The notes: generated by a model not told the origin, from the letters alone. Shown: positions 30,099 through 40,457, counted from the first letter of the stretch. The stretch is DNA of 64,000 nt from Bradyrhizobium sp. RD5-C2 (GCF_019972155.1 NZ_BOVL01000006.1:57394-121393), one strand, 5' to 3'. Numbers and translations: made by a program.

Positions 30099-30434
30099 GT
30101 GCACGCCTTCGACATCCTCGGCGATCCCGTCCGCCGGCGCATCCTGGAACTGCTGGCGACCGGCGAGCACAGTTCGGGCGACGTCGTCGCCGTCGTGCAT
30201 CGCGAATTCGGCATCACCCAATCAGCGGTCTCGCAGCAGCTGCGGATCCTGCGGGACGCCGGTTTCGCGTCGGTGCGCGCCGACGGCACGCGCCGGATCT
30301 ATGCCGTGGAGCCGGCGCGGCTGCGCGAGGTCGACGACTGGCTCGACCGGTTCAGGGCGTTCTGGCTGCCGCGTCTCGATGCGCTCGCAACCGAGGTCGC
30401 GCGCGGCAAACGAAAACGGCGCCATCGGGAATGA
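30099..30434 (+). CDS. ArsR-family winged-helix repressor
   Basis: This 111-residue regulator starts at GTG. The winged helix is clear: FDILGDPVRRRILELLATGE, then ITQSAVSQQLRILRDAGFAS as the recognition region and RADGTRRIYAVEP as the wing. It has no metal-binding cysteines, so it is likely one of the non-metal ArsR proteins paired with SRPBCC genes. It probably represses its own operon through the repeats at 29390-29414. Confidence 0.88.
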   Translation: MHAFDILGDPVRRRILELLATGEHSSGDVVAVVHREFGITQSAVSQQLRILRDAGFASVRADGTRRIYAVEPARLREVDDWLDRFRAFWLPRLDALATEVARGKRKRRHRE

Positions 30435-30466
30435 CGGCCCCGTCTCGAACTCGTCGGAGATGAAGC

Positions 30467-31768
30467 TTACTTGCGCTTGTCGATCGTCACATAGTCGCGG
30501 CGTGCCACGCCGGTATAGAGCTGGCGCGGACGGCCGATCTTCTGCTGCGGATCCTCGATCATCTCGCTCCACTGGCTGATCCAGCCGACGGTGCGGGCGA
30601 CTGCGAACAGCACGGTGAACATCGAGGTCGGGAATCCCATCGCCTTCAGCGTGATGCCCGAATAGAAGTCGACGTTCGGGTAGAGCTTGCGGTCGATGAA
30701 GTAGGGATCGCTGAGCGCGATCTTCTCGAGCTCGAGCGCAACCTTCAGCATCGGGTCATCGCCATGGCCGGTCTCGGCCAGCACCGCGTGACACATCTTC
30801 TGCATGATCTTGGCGCGCGGATCGTAGTTCTTGTAGACGCGGTGACCGAAGCCCATCAGGCGGACTTCGCTGTTCTTGTCCTTCACCTTGGCGATGAATT
30901 CGGGGATCTTGTCGACCGTTCCGATCGACGACAGCATGGCGAGCGCAGCTTCATTGGCGCCGCCATGGGCCGGACCCCACAGGCAGGCGATGCCGGCCGC
31001 GATGCAGGCGAACGGGTTGGCGCCCGAGGAGCCGGCGATACGCACCGTCGAGGTCGACGCGTTCTGCTCGTGATCGGCATGCAGGATGAAGATCTTGTCG
31101 AGCGCGTCGGCGAGCACCGGGTTGATCTTATATTCCTCGCACGGCACCGCGAAGCACATCTGCAGGAAGTTCTCGGCGAAGGAGAGCGAGTTCTTCGGAT
31201 ACACGAAGGGCTGGCCGATGGTGTATTTGTAGGCCATCGCCGCCAGCGTCGGCACCTTCGCGATCATCCGCATCGAGGCGATCATGCGCTGTTTCGGATC
31301 GTTGATGTCGGTGGAGTCATGGTAGAACGCGGCGAGCGCGCCGACCGCAGCAACCATGATCGCCATCGGATGCGCGTCGCGGCGGAAGCCCTGGAAGAAG
31401 CGCGCCATCTGCTCGTGCACCATGGTGTGGTGGATCACGCGATGGTCGAAGTCCTTCTTCTGCGCCGGGGTCGGAAGCTCCCCGTAGAGCAGCAGGTAGC
31501 AGGTCTCGAGGAAGTCGCCGTTCTCGGCGAGCTGCTCGATCGGGTAGCCGCGGTATTCGAGGATACCGGCGTCGCCGTCGATATAGGTGATCTTCGACTG
31601 GCAGCTGCCGGTCGAGGTGAAGCCGGGGTCGTAGGTGAACACCCCGGCCTGGCCGTAGAGCTTGCCGATGTCGATGACATCAGGCCCAACCGTGCCGCTC
31701 AGGATCGGGAAATCGTAGTTCTTGTTGCCAATGGTGAGTGTGGCTGTCTTGCTGGATTTTGCGTCCAT
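30467..31768 (-). CDS. gltA: Citrate synthase
   Basis: The 433-residue type II hexameric citrate synthase feeds the TCA cycle from oxaloacetate and acetyl-CoA. Diagnostic stretches are [48 protein letters not shown] and [15 protein letters not shown]. It is convergent with the ArsR gene and has its own 160-base upstream gap towards gltX. Confidence 0.97.
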   Translation of the reverse strand: MDAKSSKTATLTIGNKNYDFPILSGTVGPDVIDIGKLYGQAGVFTYDPGFTSTGSCQSKITYIDGDAGILEYRGYPIEQLAENGDFLETCYLLLYGELPTPAQKKDFDHRVIHHTMVHEQMARFFQGFRRDAHPMAIMVAAVGALAAFYHDSTDINDPKQRMIASMRMIAKVPTLAAMAYKYTIGQPFVYPKNSLSFAENFLQMCFAVPCEEYKINPVLADALDKIFILHADHEQNASTSTVRIAGSSGANPFACIAAGIACLWGPAHGGANEAALAMLSSIGTVDKIPEFIAKVKDKNSEVRLMGFGHRVYKNYDPRAKIMQKMCHAVLAETGHGDDPMLKVALELEKIALSDPYFIDRKLYPNVDFYSGITLKAMGFPTSMFTVLFAVARTVGWISQWSEMIEDPQQKIGRPRQLYTGVARRDYVTIDKRK

Positions 31769-31928
31769 CGTGATATCCCCGATGAAATCGTTGCGAAAAC
31801 CGACCTTGCCCAGTCGCTAATTTGCGGCCCATGGCGGGGCGGAACGGCTTGTGGAGAAAGCGTCCGGGGATGGGTAGCTCATTGCAATGTGCGCTGCAAG
31901 ATGGACCCTGGAGGGGGTCCATGCAGGA

Positions 31929-33350
31929 TCACACCGCCTGATCGGCGAGACGAGCGAGACACTCCTGGCGTCCCAGCACGGCCAGCACGTCGAATATGCC
32001 CGGCGACGTTGTCCGCCCCGTCAGTGCCACCCGCAGCGGCTGGGCGACCGCGCCGAGTTTCAGATTGTTCTGCTCGGCGAAATTCCGCATGGCGGTCTCG
32101 GTGGTTTCCGCCGTCCAGTCGTTGACGGCTTCCAGCGCGGTGCGCAGCCGGCCGATCAACGCGCGTGTTTCCGGCGTGAGTAGCGCGGATGCTTTCGGAT
32201 CGAGCTCCAACGGGCGATCGGCGAAAATGAAGTAGGCGCTCGCGATCAGCTCGATGAGCGTCTTGGCGCGCTCCTTCAGGTTTGGCATCGCCCGCAGCAA
32301 TTGCGCGCGGGTGGTGTCATTGAGCTTGGCCTTCAGCGCGGCGCCTTCAGGAACATAATCCAGCACGCTCTCGAATTGGGTCACGAGGGATTGATCGTCG
32401 CTCTGCCGGATATAGTGGCCGTTGAGGTTCTCCAGCTTGGCGAAATCGAACCGCGCCGCCGAGCGGCCGATGCCGGAGAGATCGAACGCGTCGATCATCT
32501 CCTGCGTCGAGAAGATCTCCTGGTCGCCATGGCTCCAGCCGAGCCGGACGAGATAGTTGCGCAAGGCGGCCGGCAGATAGCCCAGCGCGCGGTAGGCATC
32601 GACGCCGAGCGCGCCATGGCGCTTCGACAGTTTCGAGCCGTCCGGTCCGTGGATCAGCGGAATGTGGGACATGCTTGGCAGCTCCCACTCCAGCGCGTCG
32701 TAGATCTGCTTCTGCCGCGCCGCGTTGATCAGGTGGTCGTCGCCGCGGATGATGTGGGTGACGCCCATATCGTGGTCGTCGACCACGACCGCGAGCATGT
32801 AGGTCGGGGTGCCGTCGCCGCGCAGCAGGACGAGGTCGTCGAGGTTCTCGTTCTGCCAGACCACGCGGCCCTGAACCTGATCCTCGATCACGGTCTCGCC
32901 GGTCTGCGGCGCTTTGAGGCGGATGGTCGGCTTGACGTCGGAAGGTGCGGTGGCCGGATCGCGGTCACGCCACATGCCGTCATAGAGGCGGGTGCGGCCC
33001 TCGGCGCGCGCTTTCTCGCGCATCGCGGCCAGTTCCTCCGGGGTGGCGTAGCAGTAATAGGCCCGCCCGGCGGCGAGCAGGCCCTCGGCGACCTCGCGAT
33101 GGCGCGCAGCGCGGCTGAATTGGTAGATGACGTCGCCGTCCCAATCGAGCTCGAGCCATTTCAGGCCGTCCAGGATGGCGTCGATCGCCGCCTCGGTCGA
33201 GCGTTCGCGGTCGGTGTCCTCGATCCGGAGCAGCATCTTGCCGCCGAGCTTCCTGGCATAGAGCCAGTTGAACAGCGCGGTGCGGGCGCCTCCGATATGG
33301 AGGAAGCCGGTTGGCGAGGGGGCGAAGCGGGTAACGACGGAATTGGTCAT
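31929..33350 (-). CDS. gltX: Glutamyl-tRNA synthetase
   Basis: The 473-residue class I synthetase has the HIGH-type motif [17 protein letters not shown] at the N-terminus (His18) and the KMSKS-type GSKLSKRHG near residue 237. It charges tRNA(Glu). A separate glnS follows divergently, so tRNA(Gln) is at least partly charged directly. Confidence 0.96.
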   Translation of the reverse strand: MTNSVVTRFAPSPTGFLHIGGARTALFNWLYARKLGGKMLLRIEDTDRERSTEAAIDAILDGLKWLELDWDGDVIYQFSRAARHREVAEGLLAAGRAYYCYATPEELAAMREKARAEGRTRLYDGMWRDRDPATAPSDVKPTIRLKAPQTGETVIEDQVQGRVVWQNENLDDLVLLRGDGTPTYMLAVVVDDHDMGVTHIIRGDDHLINAARQKQIYDALEWELPSMSHIPLIHGPDGSKLSKRHGALGVDAYRALGYLPAALRNYLVRLGWSHGDQEIFSTQEMIDAFDLSGIGRSAARFDFAKLENLNGHYIRQSDDQSLVTQFESVLDYVPEGAALKAKLNDTTRAQLLRAMPNLKERAKTLIELIASAYFIFADRPLELDPKASALLTPETRALIGRLRTALEAVNDWTAETTETAMRNFAEQNNLKLGAVAQPLRVALTGRTTSPGIFDVLAVLGRQECLARLADQAV

Positions 33351-33517
33351 GATCGATTGCGACGTATGCTGGAATGGGCGGTGGTGTATATCAGGAACCG
33401 GACATAACTAAAGCCCCGGCTGACCTTTTGCCGGCCAAACCAGGCTCTGAAAGCAGGCTTGGCCGGACGGCGCGAATTTGGCAGAAGGTTAAGCTTAATC
33501 CTTCAGGGAACCCTTTG

Positions 33518-35197
33518 ATGACGACTGACACGACGGCAGAGGCAGGGCGCGACTTCATCCGCGACATCGTCCAGGCCGATCTCTCCTCCCACAAGCACAA
33601 CCGGATCGTGACCCGCTTTCCGCCGGAGCCGAACGGCTACCTGCATATCGGCCACGCCAAGTCGATCGCCCTGAATTTCGGCATCGCGCAGGAATTCGGC
33701 GGCCAGTGCAATTTGCGCTTCGACGACACCAATCCGACCAAGGAGGAGCAGGAGTACATCGACTCGATCCAGGCCGACGTGCATTGGCTAGGCTACGATT
33801 GGGGTAAAAACCTCTTCTTTGCGTCGGACTATTTCGAGCGCCTGTACGATTGGGCGGAGGGCCTGATCAAGGCCGGCCATGCCTATGTCGACGATCAGTC
33901 GCAGGAGGAGATCCGCACGTCCCGCGGCACCTTGACCGAGCCCGGCAAGAACTCGCCGTTCCGCGACCGCACAGTCGAGGAGAACCTCGACCTGTTCCGC
34001 CGCATGAAGGCCGGCGAGTTCTCGAACGGCGCTCGCGTGCTGCGCGCCAAGATCGACATGTCGGCCGGCAACATCAACCTGCGCGATCCGGTGCTGTACC
34101 GCATCCTGCACGCCCACCATCCGCGCACCGGCGACAAATGGTCGATCTATCCGAGCTACGACTATGCGCACGGCCAGTCGGACGCGATCGAGGGCATCAC
34201 CCATTCGATCTGCACGCTGGAGTTCGAGGATCACCGTCCGCTCTATGAGTGGCTGCTCGACAAGCTGCCGGTGCCCTCACAGCCGCGTCAGTACGAAATG
34301 GCGCGGCTCAATCTGACTTACACGCTGCTGTCCAAGCGCGTGCTGACCCAGCTCGTCCGTGAGGGCCACGTCGCAGGCTGGGACGATCCGCGGATGCCGA
34401 CCGTCGCAGGCCTGAAGCGGCGCGGCGTGCCGCCGGCTGCGGTGCGCGAGTTCATCAAGCGCATCGGTGTCGCCAAGGCCAACAGCGTGGTCGATGTCGG
34501 CATGCTCGAGTTCTGCATCCGCGAGGAGCTGAACCGCACGTCGCTGCGCCGCATGGCGGTGCTGCGGCCGCTCAAGGTGGTGATCGAGAACTATCCGGAA
34601 GGGCGGGTCGAGGAGATCGAGGCGATCAACCATCCTGACAATCCGGAAGCCGGCACCCGCAAAATCGCGTTCGGCCGCGAGCTCTATATCGAGCGCGACG
34701 ACTTCATGGAGAACCCGCCGAAGAAGTTCTTCCGCCTCTCGCCCGGCAATGAGGTGCGGCTGCGCTATGCCTACTTCATCAAGTGCACGGGCGTTGTGAA
34801 GAACGACGCCGGCGAGATCGTCGAGCTTCGCGCGACCTACGATCCCGCGACCAAGGGCGGCAACGCGCCCGACGGCCGCAAGGTGAAGGCGACGATGCAC
34901 TGGTTGCCGGCGGCGCAGTCGAAGCCGGCGGAGATCCGCATCTACAATCAGCTGTTCGCCAACCCGAGCCCGAACGCCGCCGATTTCGCCGCCGACCTCA
35001 ACCCGCAGTCGCTGGAGGTGTTGGGCGATGCGCGGGTCGAGCCTGCGATCGCCGAGAGCAATTCGCCCGAGGCGATGCAGTTCGAGCGGCAGGGCTATTT
35101 CGTGCGCGATGCGGATTCGACGCCGGACCGGCTGGTGTTCAACCGCACCATCGGCCTGCGCGATACCTTCGCCAAGGAAGTCGGCGGCAAAGGTTAG
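33518..35197 (+). CDS. glnS: Glutaminyl-tRNA synthetase
   Basis: The 559-residue class I synthetase shows [18 protein letters not shown] (HIGH at 43-46), [18 protein letters not shown] and the KMSKS-like LLSKRVL, followed by the C-terminal beta-barrel anticodon domains. The ATG at 33518 gives the usual N-terminus; upstream in-frame codons have no homology. Divergent from gltX across a 167-base gap. GlnS occurs in a subset of alphaproteobacteria and is thought to have arrived by transfer. Confidence 0.95.
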   Translation: MTTDTTAEAGRDFIRDIVQADLSSHKHNRIVTRFPPEPNGYLHIGHAKSIALNFGIAQEFGGQCNLRFDDTNPTKEEQEYIDSIQADVHWLGYDWGKNLFFASDYFERLYDWAEGLIKAGHAYVDDQSQEEIRTSRGTLTEPGKNSPFRDRTVEENLDLFRRMKAGEFSNGARVLRAKIDMSAGNINLRDPVLYRILHAHHPRTGDKWSIYPSYDYAHGQSDAIEGITHSICTLEFEDHRPLYEWLLDKLPVPSQPRQYEMARLNLTYTLLSKRVLTQLVREGHVAGWDDPRMPTVAGLKRRGVPPAAVREFIKRIGVAKANSVVDVGMLEFCIREELNRTSLRRMAVLRPLKVVIENYPEGRVEEIEAINHPDNPEAGTRKIAFGRELYIERDDFMENPPKKFFRLSPGNEVRLRYAYFIKCTGVVKNDAGEIVELRATYDPATKGGNAPDGRKVKATMHWLPAAQSKPAEIRIYNQLFANPSPNAADFAADLNPQSLEVLGDARVEPAIAESNSPEAMQFERQGYFVRDADSTPDRLVFNRTIGLRDTFAKEVGGKG

Positions 35198-35232
35198 CGC
35201 AATCCTGCGCGGACAACGGACGGAGGCAATCG

Positions 35233-35619
35233 ATGCCTGATGAAGCCGACGATATCGCCTCCGCCATCATCGCCAGATGGTCCGCAGGTTTCGGCAAGCT
35301 CGATGCGGATACGCTGGCCGCGCTCTACTCGCGGCACGCGTTCTTCTTCGGCTCGAACCCGACGCTCTATCGCGGCCGCGACGGTGTGAAGGCCTACTTC
35401 AACGGCCTGCCGCGCTGGCGCTCGCCGCGCGTTCAGTTCAGCGAAGTCAGGGCCGAGCGTGTGAATGCCGATCTCGTCAATATGGCTGCTATCGCGTCGT
35501 TCTTCCTCGACGGCGATGCGCCTTCGCTTACCGTCAAAATCACCTGGGTGATCACGCGGGAGGACGGCGACTGGAAGATCGCCTGCCATCACGTTTCGTC
35601 GCAGACGCCATTGATCTAG
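35233..35619 (+). CDS. NTF2-like (SnoaL/DUF4440-type) protein
   Basis: This 128-residue single-domain protein of the NTF2-like superfamily contains an N-terminal helix (ASAIIARWSAGFGKLDADTL), then ALYSRHAFFFGSNPTLYRGR and a closing strand WVITREDGDWKIACHHVS. Such proteins are cone-shaped binding or isomerase domains; the ligand cannot be inferred. A GGAGG ribosome site precedes the ATG. It lies 35 bases after glnS and may share its transcript. Confidence 0.82.
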   Translation: MPDEADDIASAIIARWSAGFGKLDADTLAALYSRHAFFFGSNPTLYRGRDGVKAYFNGLPRWRSPRVQFSEVRAERVNADLVNMAAIASFFLDGDAPSLTVKITWVITREDGDWKIACHHVSSQTPLI

Positions 35620-35768
35620 CGCCCGCCAAAATATCGAAAACAACCCCATGCAAAGTAGCCGCCGGCCGCCGGCGTTCGACATGGCAACTTGACACGTCGA
35701 GCAAATCAACGGCATTCTTCTATTATTCCGAAATCATGCAGGCCCGCCCCCGCAAGCCGGGGCCCGCA

Positions 35769-36377
35769 TCACGTCTCGGCTGACATGTTCTGCTCTTGCA
35801 GGATTTTGACGAGCGCCCGGTGCTCCAGGCAGCCAGCCAATCCCGGCAGTGTCAGCAGGGTGGCCGGCACGGTCACGCCCTTCGGCGAGTGAAGTTCAAT
35901 CTGCTCGAGATGCAGTCCCGGATGCGATCGCGTGGTGGGTCGCACCAAGGCATCGAGCCTGCCGTCGATCAGTTCGCCGAGATCGCCGGTCGCGGAGAGA
36001 TTGACGCGCAATTGCCGTTGATCCTGCCGCGTCAAGCTTTGGATCGCAGGGCACTTCCTTGACAGGATGACCGGTGCAACGCCGAGCCGAAGCCGCCTGC
36101 CGCGAAGCGCAGGCGCTGTGCGATGCGTCGCATGCGATATCTCACGGAAGGCGCGGCTGATCGACGGCAGGTACTCTTCGCCGGCGGTCGTCAGCAGCAA
36201 TCCGCGCGGCAGCCGCCGGAACAGCGCGATGCCCAACGCGGTCTCCAGCGCCTTGACCTGCTGGCTGACCGCGCCTGGCGTCACGCACAATTCGTCGGCC
36301 GCGCGCTTGAAGCTCAAATGCCGCGCGGACGTCTCGAAGGCGCGCAGTCCGTTCAGGGGAGGGAGGCGGTAGCTCAT
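35769..36377 (-). CDS. Short LysR-type regulator (C-terminally truncated)
   Basis: The N-terminal LysR helix-turn-helix is intact (LPPLNGLRAFETSARHLSFK, then AADELCVTPGAVSQQVKALE), close to the GcvA subgroup. The product is 202 residues where the family has about 300: the effector domain stops after its first half (DALVRPTTRSHPGLHLEQIE, then PATLLTLPGLAGCLEHRALV). No continuation is seen in any frame of the 150 bases that follow. It is either a shortened regulator or a broken gene. It is divergent from the ATC-hydrolase-like gene at 36518, which it may control. ATG 36377 has GAGAAG upstream; GTG 36386 is also possible. Confidence 0.7.
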   Translation of the reverse strand: MSYRLPPLNGLRAFETSARHLSFKRAADELCVTPGAVSQQVKALETALGIALFRRLPRGLLLTTAGEEYLPSISRAFREISHATHRTAPALRGRRLRLGVAPVILSRKCPAIQSLTRQDQRQLRVNLSATGDLGELIDGRLDALVRPTTRSHPGLHLEQIELHSPKGVTVPATLLTLPGLAGCLEHRALVKILQEQNMSAET

Positions 36378-36517
36378 TGTCGGCACTTCTCAGGTTCTGT
36401 CGAGCTGCAGTTTTCAGGGATAGATTTTTTAAGTCAACGGCCGAGAAGGATTGGTTTGATCCGGCCGGTCCGCTCCCGCAGAAATAGCCCGACCGGTTTC
36501 TGCCAGGGAGAACATCC

Positions 36518-36994
36518 ATGCCCGACACTCACGACGTGGCCATCAGTCATTTGCAGCGGCGCAAGATCGAAGGCCGCGTTCTGATCCCCTTCATCCAGAC
36601 GCTGCGCGACAAGCTCGGCGACGACGCCACGCGGGAGCTCGTCGATGCCACGATACGCCGGCTCGCGGCCGAGGATGGCGCAACATGGGCCTCCACCTAC
36701 GGACAGGGCATCGGGTCGTTGAGGCGGATTGTAGATGAATTGTGGGCGGCCGGCGGCGCCATGGAGGTCCAGATCCTCGACCAGTCGGAGCAGCAGTTTG
36801 CCTTCAATGTGAAGCGCTGCGGCTATGCCGAGTTCTACAAGGATCTCGGCCTCGCCGACATCGGCTACGAGGTTCACTGCAAGCGCGACCATGCCATGCT
36901 CTCGGGCTTCGACGACGGCCTGCAGCTCTCCCGTTCCCAGACCTTGATGGAGGGGGCTTCGTGTTGCAATTTCCGCTTTCGCAGGGGCCCGTAG
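36518..36994 (+). CDS. L-2-amino-thiazoline-4-carboxylate hydrolase-like protein
   Basis: This 158-residue protein resembles the ATC-hydrolase family (PF14196): an N-terminal helical part (RRKIEGRVLIPFIQTLRDKL), then NVKRCGYAEFYKDLGLADIG, EVHCKRDHAMLSGFD and the ending LSRSQTLMEGASCCNFRFRR with paired cysteines. Named members hydrolyse ATC to S-carbamoyl-cysteine in L-cysteine production, but many relatives are uncharacterised. An AGGGAG ribosome site precedes the ATG. The divergent LysR gene suggests ligand-induced expression. Confidence 0.8.
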   Translation: MPDTHDVAISHLQRRKIEGRVLIPFIQTLRDKLGDDATRELVDATIRRLAAEDGATWASTYGQGIGSLRRIVDELWAAGGAMEVQILDQSEQQFAFNVKRCGYAEFYKDLGLADIGYEVHCKRDHAMLSGFDDGLQLSRSQTLMEGASCCNFRFRRGP

Positions 36995-37026
36995 CAGCCG
37001 CAGCTCGTGCTGCCGGATACCTTCGT

Positions 37027-37041
37027 GTTCCGGTTGTGTTC
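37027..37041 (+). promoter_or_regulatory. LexA (SOS) box upstream of comEC
   Basis: GTTC-CGGTTGT-GTTC is an exact direct-repeat LexA operator. It ends 60 bases before the comEC ATG, in the only intergenic gap that can hold the comEC promoter. Confidence 0.7.
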
Positions 37042-37101
37042 CGCTAGGCGGCCAGCGGGAGCTTCCGCTAGCTTCGTGGCCCGGCAGGGATCGCAAGCGG
37101 T

Positions 37102-39387
37102 ATGGCGGAGCAGGGCACGACGCCGGGCGGCAGACGTGGCTACGCGGGGACGTGGCCGCCGCGCACGGCTGCGCCGGCCGGCGGCTATATTCCGGTGCGC
37201 GCCAGCATCTGGCGTCCTCTCGTCGAGGCATTGCGGCAATGGGTGCGTGCGGAGACGGGGGCCGGGCGGCTGTTGCCATGGGTGCCGGTAGCGTTCAGCA
37301 CGGGCATCGCGTTCTATTTTGCGGCCGAGCACGAGCCGGTGCTCTCGGTCGCTGCGTCAGTCGCGATCGCGCTCTGCCTGCTGGCGTTGCTGCTGCGGCG
37401 GCGCCGGGTGTTTCCCGCCGTCGTGATGCTGGCTGCGGTCGCGGCGGGCTTTGCGACGGCGACATGGAAGACCGCGCGGATCGCCCACGGCGTGCTGGCG
37501 CGGCCGATATATTCCGTGGCGCTGACCGGTTTCGTCGAGACGCGCGACGTCAGGGAGAAGACCGACCGCTTCGTGCTGCGCGTCGTGTCGATGGAAAGCC
37601 AGCGCGAGGTGCCAAAACTCGAGCGCGTCAGGCTCTCGGTCAAGAAGGGCACCGCGCCCGAGGTCGGCAGCTTCGTCGAATTGAAGGCGCGGCTGATGCC
37701 GCCGCTCGGGCCGCAGCGTCCGGGCTCCTACGATTTCGGCCGCGACCTCTATTTCCAGGGCATCGGCGCATCCGGCTTCGTGATGGGCGCGGTGAAAACC
37801 AGGGAGCCGCCGGCGAGCGGCGGCCTCGCGCTGCGTTATGCCGCCTTCATGCAGTGGCTGCGCGACGCCATCGACGCGCGGATCCGCACCACGCTGGACG
37901 GCGACCAGCGCGCGATCGCAACGGCGCTGCTCACCGGCCGGCGCGATGCGATCACGACGCCGGTCAACGACGCGATGTTCATCTCGGGGCTCGGCCATGT
38001 GCTGTCGATCTCCGGCTACCACATGGCGGTGGTCGCGGGCGTCGTGTTCTTCACGATCCGCGCGCTGCTTGCGCTGTTTCCGGCGCTGACGGCCGGACAC
38101 CCGATCAAGAAATGGGCGGCGGCGGCGGCGCTGGTCGCGGCGGCGTTTTACCTCCTGCTGTCGGGGGCGGAGGTCGCGACCCAGCGATCGTTCTTCATGA
38201 CGGCCGTGGTGCTGATCGCCGTGATCGTCGACCGCCGCGCGATCACCTTCCGCACGCTGGCGGTGGCGGCGCTGATCGTGCTCGCGATCGCGCCGGAGGC
38301 GCTGGTGCATCCGAGCTTCCAGATGTCGTTTGCGGCGACCCTTGGGCTGGTGGCGCTGGTGCAGATCGGGCTGCCGAACCTGCTGGCGTCGCCCGACCAT
38401 TCGGCGACCGCGCGGGTTGCGCTGTGGGGCGGGCGTGAGCTCACGATGCTGATGCTGGCCTCGCTGGTCGCGGGGCTCGCGACGACGCCCTACGCCGCGT
38501 TCCACTTCCACCGCGTGACGCCCTACGGGCTGCTGGCGAACCTCGCGGCAATGCCGGTGGTGTCGGCAGTCGTGATGCCGGCTGGCCTGCTCGGGCTGCT
38601 CGCCATGCCGTTCGGCTTCGACGGCGCGTTCTGGGCGATCATGGGCTTCGGCATCGACTGGATGATCCTGGTGACGCAATGGGTCGCGGCGCTGCCGGGC
38701 GCGGTCGGCCGGATGGCGGCGTTCGGGGTCGGGCCGATGATCGTGGCAAGCGCCGGCCTGATCCTGCTCGGGCTGTTGCGTTCGCAGCTGCGCTGGTCGG
38801 GTGCGGTGCTGCTGGTGGTGGCCTCGGTCTGGGCGGTGCGGGTGCCGCAGCCGGACGTGTTGGTCTCAGCCGACGGCCGCAACGTCGCGGTGCGGGGCGG
38901 CGACGGCCGGCTGCATCTGATGCACAGCGCGAAAGACGCCTTTCTCGTCAAGGAGTGGCTGGCGGCGGATGCCGATGCGCGGACCGCCACGGATGCCTCG
39001 CTCGGCGAGGGCGTCTCCTGCGATCCGAGCGGCTGCGTGACGCAGGGTCCCGGCGGCGCCTTCGTGGCGCTGGCGAGCCGGCCCGAGGCGCTGGCCGACG
39101 ACTGCGAGCGTGCTGCGCTGATCGTGAGCGCGCGACCGGCGCCGAAGGATTGCGCGGCCTCGGTGATCGATGCCGAGCGGTTGCGGCGCCACGGCGCGCT
39201 GGTGCTGCGGCGCATCAGGGACGGCTACGCCATCGACGCGGTCAAGCCCGGCGGGATCGACCGGCCATGGTCACCGGCGGTTCCCGGCGATGGCGAGAGC
39301 GAGACCACGCTGCGCACACCCGCCAGCGCGCCGCGGCCCGCCGTCGATGCGACACCGACCGAGACCGATTTGCAGGGCGAAGACTAG
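37102..39387 (+). CDS. comEC: ComEC/Rec2 family DNA-uptake channel protein
   Basis: This 761-residue inner-membrane protein has an N-terminal DUF4131 region with two to three helices, then an OB-like domain (LTGFVETRDVREKTDRFVLR). The multi-helix Competence domain follows, with GLGHVLSISGYHMAVVAGVV, PSFQMSFAATLGLVAL and YAAFHFHRVTPYGLLANLAA. The C-terminal part (from about residue 580) lacks a clear metallo-beta-lactamase HxHxDH motif. ComEC carries single-stranded DNA across the membrane in transformable bacteria; competence here is not established. An exact LexA box upstream suggests induction by DNA damage. Confidence 0.9.
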   Translation: MAEQGTTPGGRRGYAGTWPPRTAAPAGGYIPVRASIWRPLVEALRQWVRAETGAGRLLPWVPVAFSTGIAFYFAAEHEPVLSVAASVAIALCLLALLLRRRRVFPAVVMLAAVAAGFATATWKTARIAHGVLARPIYSVALTGFVETRDVREKTDRFVLRVVSMESQREVPKLERVRLSVKKGTAPEVGSFVELKARLMPPLGPQRPGSYDFGRDLYFQGIGASGFVMGAVKTREPPASGGLALRYAAFMQWLRDAIDARIRTTLDGDQRAIATALLTGRRDAITTPVNDAMFISGLGHVLSISGYHMAVVAGVVFFTIRALLALFPALTAGHPIKKWAAAAALVAAAFYLLLSGAEVATQRSFFMTAVVLIAVIVDRRAITFRTLAVAALIVLAIAPEALVHPSFQMSFAATLGLVALVQIGLPNLLASPDHSATARVALWGGRELTMLMLASLVAGLATTPYAAFHFHRVTPYGLLANLAAMPVVSAVVMPAGLLGLLAMPFGFDGAFWAIMGFGIDWMILVTQWVAALPGAVGRMAAFGVGPMIVASAGLILLGLLRSQLRWSGAVLLVVASVWAVRVPQPDVLVSADGRNVAVRGGDGRLHLMHSAKDAFLVKEWLAADADARTATDASLGEGVSCDPSGCVTQGPGGAFVALASRPEALADDCERAALIVSARPAPKDCAASVIDAERLRRHGALVLRRIRDGYAIDAVKPGGIDRPWSPAVPGDGESETTLRTPASAPRPAVDATPTETDLQGED

Positions 39388-39397
39388 CCGCCCAGGA

Positions 39398-39625
39398 TTA
39401 GCCATTTTCGGGTGAGGGGCCGGTCGGCAGCTCGAACAGGCCGAGATGGAATTCGTCGGAGTCGGGGCCGGCGTCGGGCTTCTTGACGAGGGTGAAGGAA
39501 GCCTCCGGGAATTGCTCCCAGACCTTCAGGTCGTCAGCCGTCACCGTCAGCCAGCCGAACCGGAACATGTAGCGGCCCGGCTCCGTGACGCGTCCAGCCT
39601 TTTGCCATGTGACCTTGTCGACCAC
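39398..39625 (-). CDS. Conserved hypothetical protein
   Basis: The product is 75 residues from the GTG at 39625 (VDKVTWQKAGRVTEPGRYMF, then RFGWLTVTADDLKVWEQFPE, ASFTLVKKPD). An ATG at 39691 would add 22 residues of low-complexity basic sequence. The WLTVTADDLKVWEQFP segment has the look of a conserved small alphaproteobacterial protein, but I cannot name a function. It is convergent with comEC, ten bases away. Confidence 0.6.
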   Translation of the reverse strand: MVDKVTWQKAGRVTEPGRYMFRFGWLTVTADDLKVWEQFPEASFTLVKKPDAGPDSDEFHLGLFELPTGPSPENG

Positions 39626-39786
39626 TGAGCAGGTTTCCGTGAGTGCACGTCCTCCGTACCCAATGATGCGCCAAGGCGCGCGCCGACGCAATTCTCCTGC
39701 TGCGCCCCGGAGCCCGGCGTCCGGGGTCGCTCGAAATCGGTTAGGTCCTTCGCCGCCGGATTACTCATTCCGCGGCGACGATGCGT

Positions 39787-40215
39787 TCAACCCAAAAACA
39801 GCGACGCAAATGCGGAGGGCCGCCGCTCCACAACCTTCGGCTTCTGCTCGACCGGCGGATGCAGCGCCGGCAATTGCAGCACGCTGACGCGTTGTCCCTC
39901 GACCAGCTGGGTCACCAGCACATGGCTGCCGTCGGGGAATTCGACCGCGTCATGATGGCGATCGGGAACGTCGGGCTCGACCTCGTTGAACACGCCGACG
40001 CGGAAATTCATCGTCTTGGTCCAGATCCAGCGGCTGTCGTAGCGAACGTTCTCGGCGAAAGCGAGCTCGGTGCCCGGCAGCATGCAGACCGCGACAGTCG
40101 GATCGTTCTCCGAAGCAAAGCCGCGGGTCGACGTGCCGCGGAAAGTCGTGGTGATCAGCGTCTCTCCAACAATGGCGGGGCGCGACGCCACGGCGTGCAG
40201 ACTATAGTCACACAT
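39787..40215 (-). CDS. Conserved hypothetical protein
   Basis: This 142-residue protein starts MCDYSLHAVASRPAIVGETL with a strong GAGGAG ribosome site eight bases upstream. It has a beta-rich body (ITTTFRGTSTRGFASENDPT, VAVCMLPGTELAFAENVRY, MNFRVGVFNEVEPDVPDRHH, VEFPDGSHVLVTQLVEGQRV) and a basic tail. No signal peptide or membrane segment is evident. Proteins with the same MCDYSLH start are widespread in Rhizobiales to my memory, without assigned function. Confidence 0.75.
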   Translation of the reverse strand: MCDYSLHAVASRPAIVGETLITTTFRGTSTRGFASENDPTVAVCMLPGTELAFAENVRYDSRWIWTKTMNFRVGVFNEVEPDVPDRHHDAVEFPDGSHVLVTQLVEGQRVSVLQLPALHPPVEQKPKVVERRPSAFASLFLG

Positions 40216-40421
40216 CGGATGGCTCCTCTATTCGAGGTAGCGACCCGTGCCTCTCCTTGAGGCATAGGGCCTCTACCAGAGTGGACGATAGCGAACGAGT
40301 GTCTCCTCGTTTCTAGGCGATTGTACGACTGCTCGACGAAACGCCCCGATCACAAACACGCGACGCTGCGTGAGAGGTATCGGAGCGCATCGGGCAGGCC
40401 GCACGTTACGCTATCTTTCAA

Positions 40422-40448
40422 GGAACGATCCGATGTGTTGCTCGTTCC
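40422..40448 (-). terminator. Hairpin downstream of lexA
   Basis: Inverted repeat GGAACGA / TCGTTCC with a 13-base loop lies ten bases after the lexA stop. Only a short T-rich stretch follows on the minus strand, so its strength as a terminator is doubtful. Confidence 0.3.
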
Positions 40449-40457
40449 CTGCCGCCA

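Noticed and set aside
30764..32125. A 453-residue plus-strand frame opposite gltA
   Set aside because: Antisense shadow: gltA has strong family motifs on the minus strand and this frame has none.
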